From Aulostomus chinensis (lineage: Eukaryota; Chordata; Actinopteri; Syngnathiformes; Aulostomidae), in the NCBI GenBank assembly GCA_037954235.1, contig JBBMOA010000016.1, forward strand, positions 25,528,883 through 25,592,882: DNA of 64,000 nt, given 5' to 3'. The position numbers were made by a program, and so were the translations under genes. Below the pieces are notes generated by a model. That model had not been told where the DNA came from. It saw only the letters and a list, made by a program, of their open reading frames with translations, and searched no databases. Each line of letters opens with the position of its first letter. Positions within the stretch are counted from its first letter, which is position 1. Shown here one piece after another: positions 38,100 through 44,700 of this stretch.

Positions 38100-39116
38100 C
38101 CACACGCTCGCTTTGATAATGTGTGTGTGGGTTTTTTTGGTGACACACTGACTGAGCACAGGGTTAATATTAAAGCCATACATGCTCCCCTGATTTCTGG
38201 ACCACAGGAGCAGAGGTAGGGTGGGTTAGTGGGGGGGGGGGGGGGGGCATTAGCAGAAACATAAATCATATTTATTAAAAACGTGAGCACATGTGGACAT
38301 CAAACCCTACTTGTTTCGTATACATCTCCAGACAGGAGGTTCAGAACTACAGGAACAAGAGTTGCACTGTTAGGACTCATAAGGCTGCATTATTCTGATA
38401 AAACAAAACAGATGCTTGGGACCAGAGGAGCTGCGTGTGTGCGTGTGCGTGTGCGTGTGTGTACTGGAGGGACCAGGGTTCATTTCTAGGCCGTCTGTGT
38501 GGATGTCCATCTCTACTGACCTCTGCCCAGGTCCATCTCCGTGCAGCGGCGCTCCGGGTTGCTGTGAACCCGGCACTTGTACACAGCTCCGGGAGAGTGA
38601 ACGGAACCGCTGTAGGTCGAGTTCGCCCTCGGAGCCCCAACGATGACCCTGCAGACATGAGCAGACACAGTGGAGTTTTCACCCTCTACCGTAGTTTCTC
38701 CCATCGGTCACTGCAGCCCAGTAGAACTACAAATGCATTCCATGAAAAAGTCCCCTCAAACACGTCTTTCACAGAGAAAACAAGGCAGCAGGTCTGCACC
38801 GCTTCTGTTCACTGGGTGTGGATGCAGCCTGACTTCTACACACGCCAACACTTCTTTAAAACTGCGATTCCCTGCAGGAGTGACAGTAAACAGCAGCGGT
38901 TCCAGGAACAGTTCACCATGGGACTCACCAGCGTGTGTTGTCATGATAATGCTCCAGCACCGAGTAGCCAAAAAAACTAGAATTTGGTCCGCGGAACACT
39001 AAAGGATGTTCTAAGTCTATATTGTAAGAAGAAACCAGGGAAATGGAGAGATAAACGCAAAAAACACTCTGTACTCCCGTTTTTTGTCTCCGGAGTGAAG
39101 CCATCCCTTTGCGCAT
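2116..39116 (-). CDS. ITGA9: Integrin alpha-9, exons 1-26 (3' end outside window)
   Basis: ITGA9 pairs with integrin beta-1 at the cell surface and binds tenascin-C, osteopontin, VCAM-1, ADAMs and VEGF-C/D (family knowledge). I joined 26 exons whose phases match throughout, giving 955 residues. A signal peptide (about 12-30) ends before YNIDLEHP. The beta-propeller (about 31-460) carries three DxDxDG-type calcium loops: DLNQDGLSD (311-319), DIDDDGYQD (372-380) and DMDGNGYTD (434-442). Thigh and calf domains follow. There is no I-domain insertion, as expected for the alpha-4/alpha-9 subfamily. Motifs such as [27 protein letters not shown] and [12 protein letters not shown] are close to mammalian alpha-9 and decide the call over alpha-4. 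The human protein has 1035 residues; the missing 80 or so (transmembrane helix, GFF-type tail) should lie in exons 27-28 beyond position 1. GOLGA4 lies upstream in the same orientation. Confidence 0.96.
2282..2401 (-). CDS. ITGA9: ITGA9 exon 25
   Basis: Residues 884-923. [20 protein letters not shown] and [15 protein letters not shown]. Acceptor TGACCAG|GAC; donor AGG|GTAAGA, phase 0. Confidence 0.95.
2549..2674 (-). CDS. ITGA9: ITGA9 exon 24
   Basis: Residues 842-883. [20 protein letters not shown] and [17 protein letters not shown]. Acceptor TTGCAG|GTA; donor TTG|GTAAAT, phase 0. Confidence 0.95.
3622..3729 (-). CDS. ITGA9: ITGA9 exon 23
   Basis: Residues 806-841. [36 protein letters not shown]; matches the NTGPSTLPGSSV...FPNRL region of mammalian alpha-9. 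Acceptor CCCAG|GCA; donor CAG|GTGAAG, phase 0 at both ends. Confidence 0.92.
3838..3946 (-). CDS. ITGA9: ITGA9 exon 22
   Basis: Residues 769-805, calf domains. [20 protein letters not shown] and [16 protein letters not shown]. Acceptor GGGTAG|T; donor CAG|GTACCA, phase 0. Confidence 0.95.
4289..4372 (-). CDS. ITGA9: ITGA9 exon 21
   Basis: Residues 741-768. [20 protein letters not shown] then ETDTTIT. Acceptor TGTTGCAG|C; donor GG|GTAAGA, phase 2. Confidence 0.93.
4456..4535 (-). CDS. ITGA9: ITGA9 exon 20
   Basis: Residues 715-740. [20 protein letters not shown] then FLVQAR. Acceptor CTCTTTAG|TAT; donor AG|GTAATT, phase 2. Confidence 0.93.
4652..4738 (-). CDS. ITGA9: ITGA9 exon 19
   Basis: Residues 686-714. 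[20 protein letters not shown] then FPFMRAQTK, with the conserved SCEL...KCSVG cysteines. Acceptor TTTTTGCAG|GAA; donor AAG|GTAGCT, phase 0. Confidence 0.95.
4739..7237 (-). other. ITGA9: ITGA9 intron 18
   Basis: 2.5 kb with no recognised repeat or exon. A 169-codon plus-strand ORF at 6350-6859 resembles nothing I know and looks like chance. Confidence 0.8.
7238..7385 (-). CDS. ITGA9: ITGA9 exon 18
   Basis: Residues 636-685, calf-1. [40 protein letters not shown] and WQK. Acceptor CCATCAG|G; donor AAG|GTCAGT, phase 0. Confidence 0.95.
7978..8054 (-). CDS. ITGA9: ITGA9 exon 17
   Basis: Residues 611-635. [20 protein letters not shown] then KLLLS; the NC-x3-DC cysteine pair is a hallmark of this domain border. 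Acceptor CCTCAG|ACT; donor GG|GTAAAA, phase 2. Confidence 0.94.
8837..8989 (-). CDS. ITGA9: ITGA9 exon 16 (153 nt, in-frame)
   Basis: Residues 560-610. [20 protein letters not shown] and [18 protein letters not shown]. Both ends are phase 0, so skipping would remove exactly 51 residues. The acceptor GTGTACAG|AAG is preceded by a (UG)n repeat rather than a pyrimidine tract. Donor GAG|GTACAA. Confidence 0.94.
8999..9041. repeat. (CA)21 microsatellite at ITGA9 exon 16 acceptor
   Basis: In transcript sense it is (UG)21, ending about 9 nt before the intron 15 acceptor AG (8990-8991). Confidence 0.97.
12620..12770 (+). mobile_element. Possible LINE reverse-transcriptase C-terminal relic
   Basis: One frame reads SLWNKM, and after an apparent frameshift another reads [12 protein letters not shown], recalling the LWN...FKxxLKTHLF tail of L2/CR1-type fish LINE proteins. 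Short, frameshifted and without further domains, so tentative. In ITGA9 intron 15. Confidence 0.3.
13553..13618. repeat. (GT)n microsatellite
   Basis: Nearly pure GT with one TT interruption, in ITGA9 intron 15. Confidence 0.95.
14171..14218. repeat. (AC)24 microsatellite
   Basis: Pure AC tract in ITGA9 intron 15, 550 bp from the (GT)n tract and complementary to it. Confidence 0.95.
17073..17330 (+). mobile_element. tRNA-derived SINE-like insertion with 11-bp TSD
   Basis: The element at 17084-17319 is flanked by a perfect 11-bp direct repeat AATGTGAGCAC (17073-17083 and 17320-17330). The head contains a pol III B-box-like GGTTCGATCCC. The body has GTCCTTGAGCAAGATACTGA and GGGATAGGCTCCACCCC, and it ends in a short GGAT tail. 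Inserted in ITGA9 intron 15 in the opposite orientation to the gene. Confidence 0.8.
20882..20970 (+). mobile_element. Degenerate teleost repeat fragment
   Basis: AAAATATCTCCAAAATTTTT, GGGATGGATTTCCAAATAG and GTGAAATTTGGTTTATACAT, then CATGTTCAATGACAATGAAT, resembling a widespread fish repeat (atctcaacaactattggatggat...gaaatttggtacagacattcatg). Class not assigned. Confidence 0.5.
21674..21751. repeat. 18-bp minisatellite, about 4.3 units
   Basis: Four tandem copies of AGTGGCGACGAACGGGAG with one substitution, then a partial copy. CpG-bearing units in ITGA9 intron 15. Confidence 0.9.
23268..23310. repeat. 11-bp tandem repeat (GGGTCA direct repeats)
   Basis: About four copies of TGACCCCGGTG. 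On the minus strand this gives GGGTCA half-sites spaced by CACCG, i.e. DR5 geometry. In ITGA9 intron 15. Confidence 0.9.
24514..24665 (-). CDS. ITGA9: ITGA9 exon 15
   Basis: Residues 509-559, thigh domain. [38 protein letters not shown] and [11 protein letters not shown]. Acceptor GGCTCAG|AG; donor AAG|GTACGT, phase 0. A 15.5 kb intron follows. Confidence 0.94.
25919..26073 (-). CDS. ITGA9: ITGA9 exon 14 (start of thigh domain)
   Basis: Residues 457-508. [20 protein letters not shown], then cysteines in [20 protein letters not shown] and [10 protein letters not shown]. Acceptor GTTGTAG|G; donor ATAG|GTGGGG, phase 1. Confidence 0.95.
26108..26127. repeat. G20 homopolymer (C20 in ITGA9 transcript)
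   Basis: Lies within the 136-nt ITGA9 intron 13, about 35-54 nt upstream of the exon 14 acceptor. Confidence 0.9.
26210..26255 (-). CDS. ITGA9: ITGA9 exon 13 (46 nt)
   Basis: Residues 442-456. [15 protein letters not shown], the last propeller strand. A short exon with acceptor GTTGCAG|AT and donor AG|GTGAGG (phase 2). The Arg codon is completed across the 136-nt intron 13. Confidence 0.93.
26592..26682 (-). CDS. ITGA9: ITGA9 exon 12 (third Ca2+ loop)
   Basis: Residues 412-441. [20 protein letters not shown] holds the calcium loop DMDGNGYT(D). Acceptor CTTACAG|AAA; donor ACAG|GTAGGG, phase 1. Confidence 0.95.
27010..27097 (+). mobile_element. Degenerate 'GTTAGCTTAGC' fish repeat, copy 1
   Basis: TGCTTTCTTGCCAAGACTTA, GATGAGAAGATACCAC and GAGTTAGCTTAGCACAAA follow the order of a repeat common in percomorph genomes. 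In ITGA9 intron 11. Class not assigned. Confidence 0.45.
27867..27961 (-). CDS. ITGA9: ITGA9 exon 11
   Basis: Residues 380-411. [20 protein letters not shown] then [12 protein letters not shown]. Acceptor TGGTCAG|AC; donor ATG|GTAGGA, phase 0. Confidence 0.96.
27962..29418 (-). other. ITGA9: ITGA9 intron 10
   Basis: About 1.5 kb with no exon and no recognised repeat. Confidence 0.75.
29419..29524 (-). CDS. ITGA9: ITGA9 exon 10 (second Ca2+ loop)
   Basis: Residues 345-379. [20 protein letters not shown] is followed by the calcium loop DIDDDGYQ(D), whose last Asp is split across the intron. Acceptor TTTTCAG|GGG; donor CAAG|GTCAGT, phase 1. Confidence 0.96.
29786..29923 (-). CDS. ITGA9: ITGA9 exon 9 (first Ca2+ loop)
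   Basis: Residues 299-344. [18 protein letters not shown] is an FG-GAP repeat whose calcium loop is DLNQDGLSD, followed by LLVGAPM. Acceptor TTCCAG|ATG; donor AAC|GTGAGT, phase 0. Confidence 0.96.
30480..30542 (-). CDS. ITGA9: ITGA9 exon 8
   Basis: Residues 278-298 ([20 protein letters not shown] plus M). Acceptor TGCGCAG|GTT; donor ATG|GTATGA, phase 0 at both ends. The loop after VYIF is a few residues shorter than in mammals. Confidence 0.92.
30626..30711 (-). CDS. ITGA9: ITGA9 exon 7
   Basis: Residues 249-277. Contains [20 protein letters not shown] and APQHSGCGK. Acceptor CCCCAG|GC; donor AAA|GTAGGC, phase 0. Separated from exon 6 by only 75 nt. Confidence 0.95.
30787..30916 (-). CDS. 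ITGA9: ITGA9 exon 6
   Basis: Residues 206-248. FG-GAP repeat with [20 protein letters not shown] and ending RYSYL. Acceptor TTCCAG|GAG; donor CTTG|GTGAGA, phase 1. Confidence 0.96.
30917..33254 (-). other. ITGA9: ITGA9 intron 5
   Basis: 2.3 kb holding a G/T homopolymer-rich stretch near 31830-31862 and the (CA)15 tract. No exon seen. Confidence 0.75.
32298..32327. repeat. (CA)15 microsatellite
   Basis: Pure tract in ITGA9 intron 5. Confidence 0.95.
33255..33322 (-). CDS. ITGA9: ITGA9 exon 5
   Basis: Residues 183-205 ([19 protein letters not shown] and VFTE). The acceptor TTTTTCTTACAG has a good pyrimidine tract. Donor GAG|GTCAGT, phase 0. Confidence 0.95.
34294..34420 (+). mobile_element. 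Degenerate 'GTTAGCTTAGC' fish repeat, copy 2
   Basis: CTCTTTCCTGCTGAGAGATG, AAATATGAAGCTCTAGCTGG and AGTTTAGCTTAGCATAAAG, then CCGTCCAAAGGTAACAAAAT, more complete than copy 1. In ITGA9 intron 4, just left of a terminal-inverted-repeat element. Confidence 0.55.
34605..35015. mobile_element. MITE-like element with long inverted terminal repeats
   Basis: Arms 34656-34718 and 34902-34965 are inverted copies (51 of 57 positions identical by hand count, sharing GTGTTAGCATACCTCTGT). Weaker inverted similarity extends outward (CTCCTCTGCGCT near 34622 against CTCCTCCGCGCT on the other strand near 34998). The roughly 180-bp core holds no ORF. Outer ends and TSD are not resolved. Confidence 0.55.
35143..35266 (-). 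CDS. ITGA9: ITGA9 exon 4
   Basis: Residues 142-182. Contains [20 protein letters not shown], the family 'CAHRW' blade, and PLIPCYE. Acceptor TTGCAG|GC; donor AAG|GTACAG, phase 1. Confidence 0.96.
35761..35823. repeat. (GT)n microsatellite
   Basis: 63-bp GT tract with two GC interruptions, in ITGA9 intron 3. Complementary to the CA tract 83 bp to its right. Confidence 0.95.
35907..35986. repeat. (CA)40 microsatellite
   Basis: 80-bp CA tract with one GCA interruption, in ITGA9 intron 3. Confidence 0.95.
37021..37127 (-). CDS. ITGA9: ITGA9 exon 3
   Basis: Residues 106-141. Contains [20 protein letters not shown], matching the [19 protein letters not shown] region of mammalian alpha-9. Acceptor CTCTCAG|GA; donor CTG|GTGGGT, phase 0. 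Confidence 0.94.
38051..38098. repeat. (CA)24 microsatellite
   Basis: In ITGA9 intron 2, preceded by a CGCGCGCACACG alternating stretch. Confidence 0.95.
38231..38247. repeat. G17 homopolymer
   Basis: In ITGA9 intron 2. Confidence 0.9.
38521..38648 (-). CDS. ITGA9: ITGA9 exon 2
   Basis: Residues 63-105, first propeller blade. Contains [20 protein letters not shown] and the cysteines of [11 protein letters not shown]. Acceptor TGCAG|G completes Trp63; donor G|GTCAGT, phase 1. Confidence 0.95.
38929..39116 (-). CDS. ITGA9: ITGA9 exon 1 (start codon, signal peptide)
   Basis: Residues 1-62. ATG at 39116; a second in-frame ATG lies at codon 5 (39104). The hydrophobic stretch [13 protein letters not shown] is the signal peptide, and the mature chain begins YNIDLEHP, like YNLD in mammals. 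The exon ends inside the Trp codon (TG|GTGAGT, phase 2). Confidence 0.93.
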
Positions 39117-39700
39117 CGTGCGTAATAACGCGGTTGAAGTGTCCAAAGACAGAGAGGGGAAAAAAAATCAACACGCAGGGTTTGTCAGCTCCTCAGTGGT
39201 CCAACAGTTCGAAAACTATGGTTTCTCCCGGTCTGGCCCAGCGCGCGGGCTGAACAGCATGAGGGGAAGCGTGGAGGAGAGTTAACGGTCCGGTAAATAA
39301 CGGTGCGTCAGCTTCTCTCCATTCTCTGTCAATCTGAGAAAGTCGCTGCTCGCAGGCTCCCTGCAGCGGAGATAAATGCGGTCAGCCGCGGCAAGCTCGC
39401 GACGGTAATCCAGGACCCGGACAGGAAGTCGAGGAAATAAAATGTTCAAAATAAGAGCACCGATAGGGGCGCGGGGGGGCTGGCGCGGCTCGTCGGGGTC
39501 GCTGAGTTTTACTGTGGGAGGTTGAAACCGGAAATGTGGCGGTACTGCGGCTCGCCGACGGAGGTAACGCGGTCACGGAGAGACGCGGATGGTTTTGAGG
39601 CGCAAAGCATCACATTTCACACATGGCTTCAGGGGCGCAGTTCATTTAGACGGGGAGCCGCGGGCGCGCTGCTGCCCCCTGGCGGTTCCCGGCGGTAGCG
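39117..39700 (-). promoter_or_regulatory. ITGA9: ITGA9 5' UTR and CpG-rich promoter region
   Basis: CpG-dense sequence directly upstream of the ITGA9 ATG, including GC boxes (GGGGCGCGG near 39467) and an ETS-like ACAGGAAGTC near 39420. No TATA box is evident. This is the only CpG-rich island in the left 60 kb that I noticed. Confidence 0.55.
39671..39685 (-). promoter_or_regulatory. CTCF-like motif
   Basis: The minus strand reads CCGCCAGGGGGCAGC, a close match to the CTCF core (CCxCxAGGGGGC). It lies about 560 bp upstream of the ITGA9 ATG, between the two genes. A promoter-proximal insulator role is inferred only. Confidence 0.45.
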
Positions 39701-41110
39701 ACTCGTTTCCACATTAAAAACATGTTTCTGTCTGTGGTGGTGGAGGTTTTCACTCCTCGTCTCCTTAAAAGAGGAATTAACGCTGCCACCTTTACAAATA
39801 TCAGCAGAGAGCGATTTTAAAAGACTTGATGCATTGATACATTTAATCAATTCAAACTTATTTTTTCTTTTTTGGAGCTTTTTAAATGTTTGAAATCACT
39901 AAAATATGAAAGTGGAAACAGCAGCAGGCTTCCAGCGGTTCTCCTGTCACCAGCTGCATTTGTTCTCACGAACCTGACCAAAGACATGTTCTCTTTGTTC
40001 TCCCCGGAGAGAGAAAATCAGATCATGTTTACAGGACACAAGACAAATTAAAGGAAAATACCTACAGGCACGGAGGGAAGATTCTTTGGATTTCCTCCAC
40101 CCATCATTATTGTACGCACCCACATCCAAATCTTGACCACTGAAGACGAGGCACTTAGGTCCTTCTTTCTTATTCATTTTTTTAAAACATAGAAAAAAAA
40201 TTCATTTGGAAAAAAAACCCATAATGTCTCCCTTTCCAGTTGTGAAGCTGAAGTTAGCAAACCAACATTCACTTCAGTCTGAAGAGAGATCTGGTGTTGG
40301 CCCAGGTGCTTCCTCAGGTTAGATGTGCTTCAGTGGTCAAATTTGCATTTTCCAAACTTAATGCATAAAATTAATGATTACGCTCTACTTTTTTTTATGT
40401 ACTAGCAGCACAACAGGCGTGAGCGACATATCACATCACAAATATTTCAGCCTTTTGTGCACCAGGAGTTAAAAAGTGCAACTACACCTGAGACAGTTTC
40501 CAGGTGGGCGCCCTGCTTGTGTCATAACCTCTCACGCCAGGACAGCTGCATCACCGTGAGTCTGAACCCAGCTTCATGCAAGAGTTGGAAACTGGCACAC
40601 CCAAAACATACAGTGGTGCCTTGGACATTGGTATCAAAAACACCTCGGTATCCCTGCCTCCTTCAAACACCCAACAGAAATCTGCATCACTACTTCTTCA
40701 CTTCCTTGGCCACGACACATTCTGGCCTGCAGCTGCTCGTCCTATTCCTGCCTTGTAATAAAAGCTTTACTTCTACATTTATATGACAGTGAATGTCTTC
40801 TCCCGTGGGGTCGTATGGAGAAACCGTGTCAAATTTCTTGTACAGAGACATCAGCAACAAAGTTTTCTGATGAGGTTTTCAAACACTCACAGGAGATTCT
40901 TGCAAAATAAAGGTCGCGAGCCTGGAGGTGCGTGAGCAGCTCACATATCCGGGTTCGCTGTGACGTCTGCATTCCACGCGTCTGCTTCAGCAGCTTATCA
41001 CGCTCTAACCTCTGCAAGGCAGGTTAGACAATATCAACCCAAGTAATGAGATAAGCACCAAAAACACATCAACAAACAGGAGACAGAGAAAAGATGTTCT
41101 GTAAATAAGA

Positions 41111-41116
41111 TTTAAT
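41111..41116 (-). terminator. GOLGA4: Candidate GOLGA4 poly(A) signal (ATTAAA)
   Basis: ATTAAA on the minus strand about 650 nt past the stop; a second copy lies at 41167-41172. I found no AATAAA hexamer closer to the stop on this strand. Cleavage position is not determinable here. Confidence 0.25.
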
Positions 41117-41541
41117 TTGTTATTCTGAAAATGTATAGCAAGTTATCGAGTGCCCTATAATACAGGTTTAATAGCCATAGTACAATTTACATTTTGTGTC
41201 TGGGTGATTTTTACGTCAGTGATCAAATATAAAGCCTAGAAAACAAGGTCCAGAGGCCAGGAGCTGGATGTGGTGTGGCTGCACAGTTAAAGGGTCGTTT
41301 ACAGTCTAACAGAGGAAGTGAATCAGACGACAGCACAGCAAGGACAACCTACAGCGGAACTCAACTGACCGTCAGCATCGATATCTGGTAATTACATAAC
41401 TTATTGCACACTCCAACGGGTATAAACACATCCTAAAACAAAGAGGAAACTTAAATTAAACTTAGTATCAAAGTAAAACAGGATTTATGGAAGATTCATA
41501 TTTCTCTAATTCCCTCATACTTTTAGGTTGATTCTCTCACT

Positions 41542-41543
<2 letters not shown>

Positions 41544-41579
<36 letters not shown>
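41544..41579. repeat. (CA)18 microsatellite in GOLGA4 3' UTR region
   Basis: About 190 nt past the GOLGA4 stop. In transcript sense it is (UG)18. Confidence 0.95.
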
Positions 41580-41580
<1 letters not shown>

Positions 41581-41723
41581 CCCCAGTGTGTAGCCATACA
41601 CACACATAAAAACACACATAATATGACAAGAAATGCAGTGGGAGGGGTTTGAACTGATCCATGGCGTTCGTGCCCTCAGCAGCAGCAGCGGCAGCAGCGT
41701 GAGTTTCATGTCAAAGTACCTGA

Positions 41724-41724
<1 letters not shown>

Positions 41725-41754
<30 letters not shown>

Positions 41755-41769
41755 CCACCACCATCATCA
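41725..41769 (-). repeat. TGA/TGG trinucleotide repeat starting at GOLGA4 stop
   Basis: In the GOLGA4 frame it reads (TGA)2(TGG)3(TGA)5(TGG)5, and the first TGA is the annotated stop. Seven in-frame stops in total. Confidence 0.9.
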
Positions 41770-41781
41770 TCGTAACCACGG
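41767..41781 (-). CDS. GOLGA4: GOLGA4 exon 24 (PWLR and stop)
   Basis: Residues 2055-2058, PWLR, then TGA, following a 107-nt intron with a strong acceptor (TTTCTTCCTCCGCAG). It resembles a SWLR-type C-terminus that I recall for a mammalian isoform. The stop is the first unit of a TGA/TGG repeat that continues in frame. Confidence 0.85.
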   Translation of the reverse strand, partial: PWLR

Positions 41782-44700
41782 CTGCGGAGGAAGAAACATC
41801 GTATTAATCTCAGAGATACAGTGATGCCTTGTGACACGCAGGACGATGGTGACTTGAGCTGCTGAGGTCATGAACGCTGGATGCTTACGATGGTTTTGGA
41901 GTCTTCTTTGTCCAGAACCTTCTGAGCCTGGTCTGGAGGGAACTTGAGCATGGAGGTGATCACTTTGGCCATCGTCTGCACGTCAGAAACATTTCACAGC
42001 ACAATTAAAAAAAACAAAACTCCACAAAGTTCACCTGTAGCCAACGGTGACTCAGTAGCATTCAACATGTCTTTTCTTCCTGAACGCATCATTTCTCCTA
42101 CATCCCTCTCACATAAACAGCAGATACAGGAAGCTGGTACCTGTGACACAACCATCCAATCCAATTAAACTCAACAAGACCAAAAAACACATTATCTGCA
42201 TAATCAATTCCAGACCTATGAGCCAGGGTGCATGCATTAGCCCATAAACACGGAGGATAATCAGAAACAGGGCTGCTAACTGCTCCACTAGCACTAAACA
42301 AGGCCAGCGTGTCTTTTAACGCCAGCGCTGCGTCATGAGAGATGTATGTGCTCGCCGGTGGCCTCGGCGACATCCTGCACGCAGGGAACCCGCTCCTGGT
42401 GCCGTCAGCATCGACTGTGAGTTCAGGAGCTGGAGGAGTCCTGCTGACTTTAGGAGCATGTCAACAGCCCTGTTAATGAAGGGGGTCCCTGTTAAGTCTA
42501 CCCAACCAGACCGGACCAGCAGCCCTTAAAGCTGCCGTACCGCCACCAAAGCCCTCGGAGGCGAGCACGTCTGTCCGGTAGCAGCATCACAGGAAACTTG
42601 GCTGTGGCGCTGGGAGTGGCTGGCTGAGTTTCACAGCAAATCTCAGCGAGGAGGACGCTCTCTGAGCCCGCCTCCAGTTAGTCCAGTACTCCAGGTCTGT
42701 ATGGACATCGATCCAAAAACGGGAAACTATGTATACTACTACTAGTAGTACTACTATAATACTGACCAAACACTCTACGTCAGTGATGGCCGATGGGATG
42801 TAGAGCTCCTCAACTCTTATTCGTGGAAAGTCGTATGAAATGAATTTTCCTCAACACAGGAGTGAGCAAGCATGCGCGTGTGCGTGTGTGTGTGCGTGTG
42901 TGTGTTCATTTTATTTGGACATGTAACTTATTAACTCCTCCAGTTTTTAAAGATTTGGTTGATAAAAAATGTTTATAAAACAGAACAGAAGAAAAAATTC
43001 AAGAATCACAAAGTGAAATATGGAACCTGCTCTAGCAGAGCCACTCAGTGTCTTTGTCTTCATGTGAAACAAACCAAAACAGCAGGAAATAGGAAGTAAA
43101 AGACCAGACACTGAACTGGTGAGCGCGTGTTTCATACGATGAGGGAAAAGGACAGTCGTACTTTGGTTTCCCGTCCCATCATGTACTCAAACAGCACCTT
43201 CCTCAGGTACTCCATCTCAGTGGCCTCTGAGAGCGCGTCCGTGCTGTTGAGGCCAGGATCTGTGAGAAAGCAGCAGAGAGCAGGGCAGTATTAACTGAGA
43301 CTGTAATTCTCACTGGTCAAGCTGCAGTAAAAGCTCTAAAAACCCAAGACATTTTGTTTGTTACTCGTTATTAGCAACCAAATCTAGAGACATGTTCCCC
43401 CGGTACGCCTGCAAATTACACAGCAATTATAAGCAGAGGGAATACAGGGAGGCTCAGCTGGAGCAGCACAAATGAGCTTTCTAATTCTCCGCCCAAAGCT
43501 ATAACACCACGACCCCAGCGTCAGAATCCCAGAGTGGGAAAGACCGTGGAGAGAGCTGGCAGCACTTATTCTACCGCATCAGGTCTGTTACATGAACAAT
43601 CCTGGCCGTCTGCTGACAGCCACGTACTCCGGGCTTATCTGGAATCGTCATCCAGACGACACCAAATGCGCTCGCATGTGCTGAGAGAAACGGCCGTTAA
43701 AAGACAGTAAAAGGTGATAGAGAAGTGCAAACAGGTCTTTGATCTCAGCGTGAGGCCATGGCTGACCAATAAATCCTGTAGCCTCTGTCCTCCTGACCTC
43801 ACGCTGCCCCGGCCAAGCCCGTCCTCCCTCTGGTCACAGATACCAGCAGCCTCTCTACCTGGAACCACGGCTGCACCTGGTTTCAATAGCCTCGACATTC
43901 ATCATGACTTAAGTGAAGGTCCAAAGGCAACACGGGCAGGGAACCTCTTCTCAGAGGAAGTGTGTGCTGGAAGCAGAAGATTTGAGAAAGTCTTGTGCTG
44001 CTGCGCCTGAGTGGGACACATTAGGACCACAATCTGCAAAAGCCATCAAATCCAAGGATGCCCCCCCCTTCCCCCCCCTCCTGACAGCAGACCCTCTTTA
44101 TTGCAGCAGCAGGGAAAGTCTAAGAGGAGCCTCTGTCTCACTCTCTCACAATCACTTCACCTCCCTGGGGAGCAGCGTTGACTTCTAATCAGTCCCTGCT
44201 GGTTAACCCCAGTCTTCACTGTGACACCTACATGTCTCACCCCAAACCAAACTCAGCCGCAGCGCTAATCTCAGCCAGGAGGGCTAAAATCACACTTAGG
44301 GTGGCTAAACCAGGCCCCACGCACGCACACGCGCACGTACACACACACATCTCCACGCAGCTTCGTCAGGGGCAAACACAGACACTGAGATCCTGCAGCT
44401 GGGCTCCTGGTGCCACACAGACGAGTGTGACCATCACTTCTCCTACACCTGAGGCGGATGCAGCGTGGTCGAGTTTTACCGTGATGCTGTGCCGCGTTCT
44501 CACACATGACATCTTTGCAACGCTGATCTGAGGAGGAAACGGGTTGAAGAAGCAGAACTAAGTGATTCATGGCGTGTTACCTTTGAGTGTGCTCCCGAGA
44601 TGAGTTACAACAGTGTTTCGGTGGAAACATTTAATCTTGTCCTCCAGCGAGTGAATCTAGCGTGGAGAGAAACAAGCATGCACACATTAGCAGGAGAAAA

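Larger units (their letters stand above)
37128..38520 (-). other. ITGA9: ITGA9 intron 2
   Basis: 1.4 kb with the CA tract, G17 run and a short GTGTGCGT stretch near 38433-38462. No exon seen. Confidence 0.75.
39701..41766. other. Intergenic spacer and GOLGA4 3' UTR
   Basis: No coding exon is seen. The right part should be the GOLGA4 3' UTR, with a trinucleotide repeat at the stop and a CA/GT microsatellite at 41544-41579. Minus-strand ATTAAA hexamers at 41167-41172 and 41111-41116 are possible poly(A) signals (weak evidence). The remainder is unremarkable AT-rich sequence. Confidence 0.5.
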
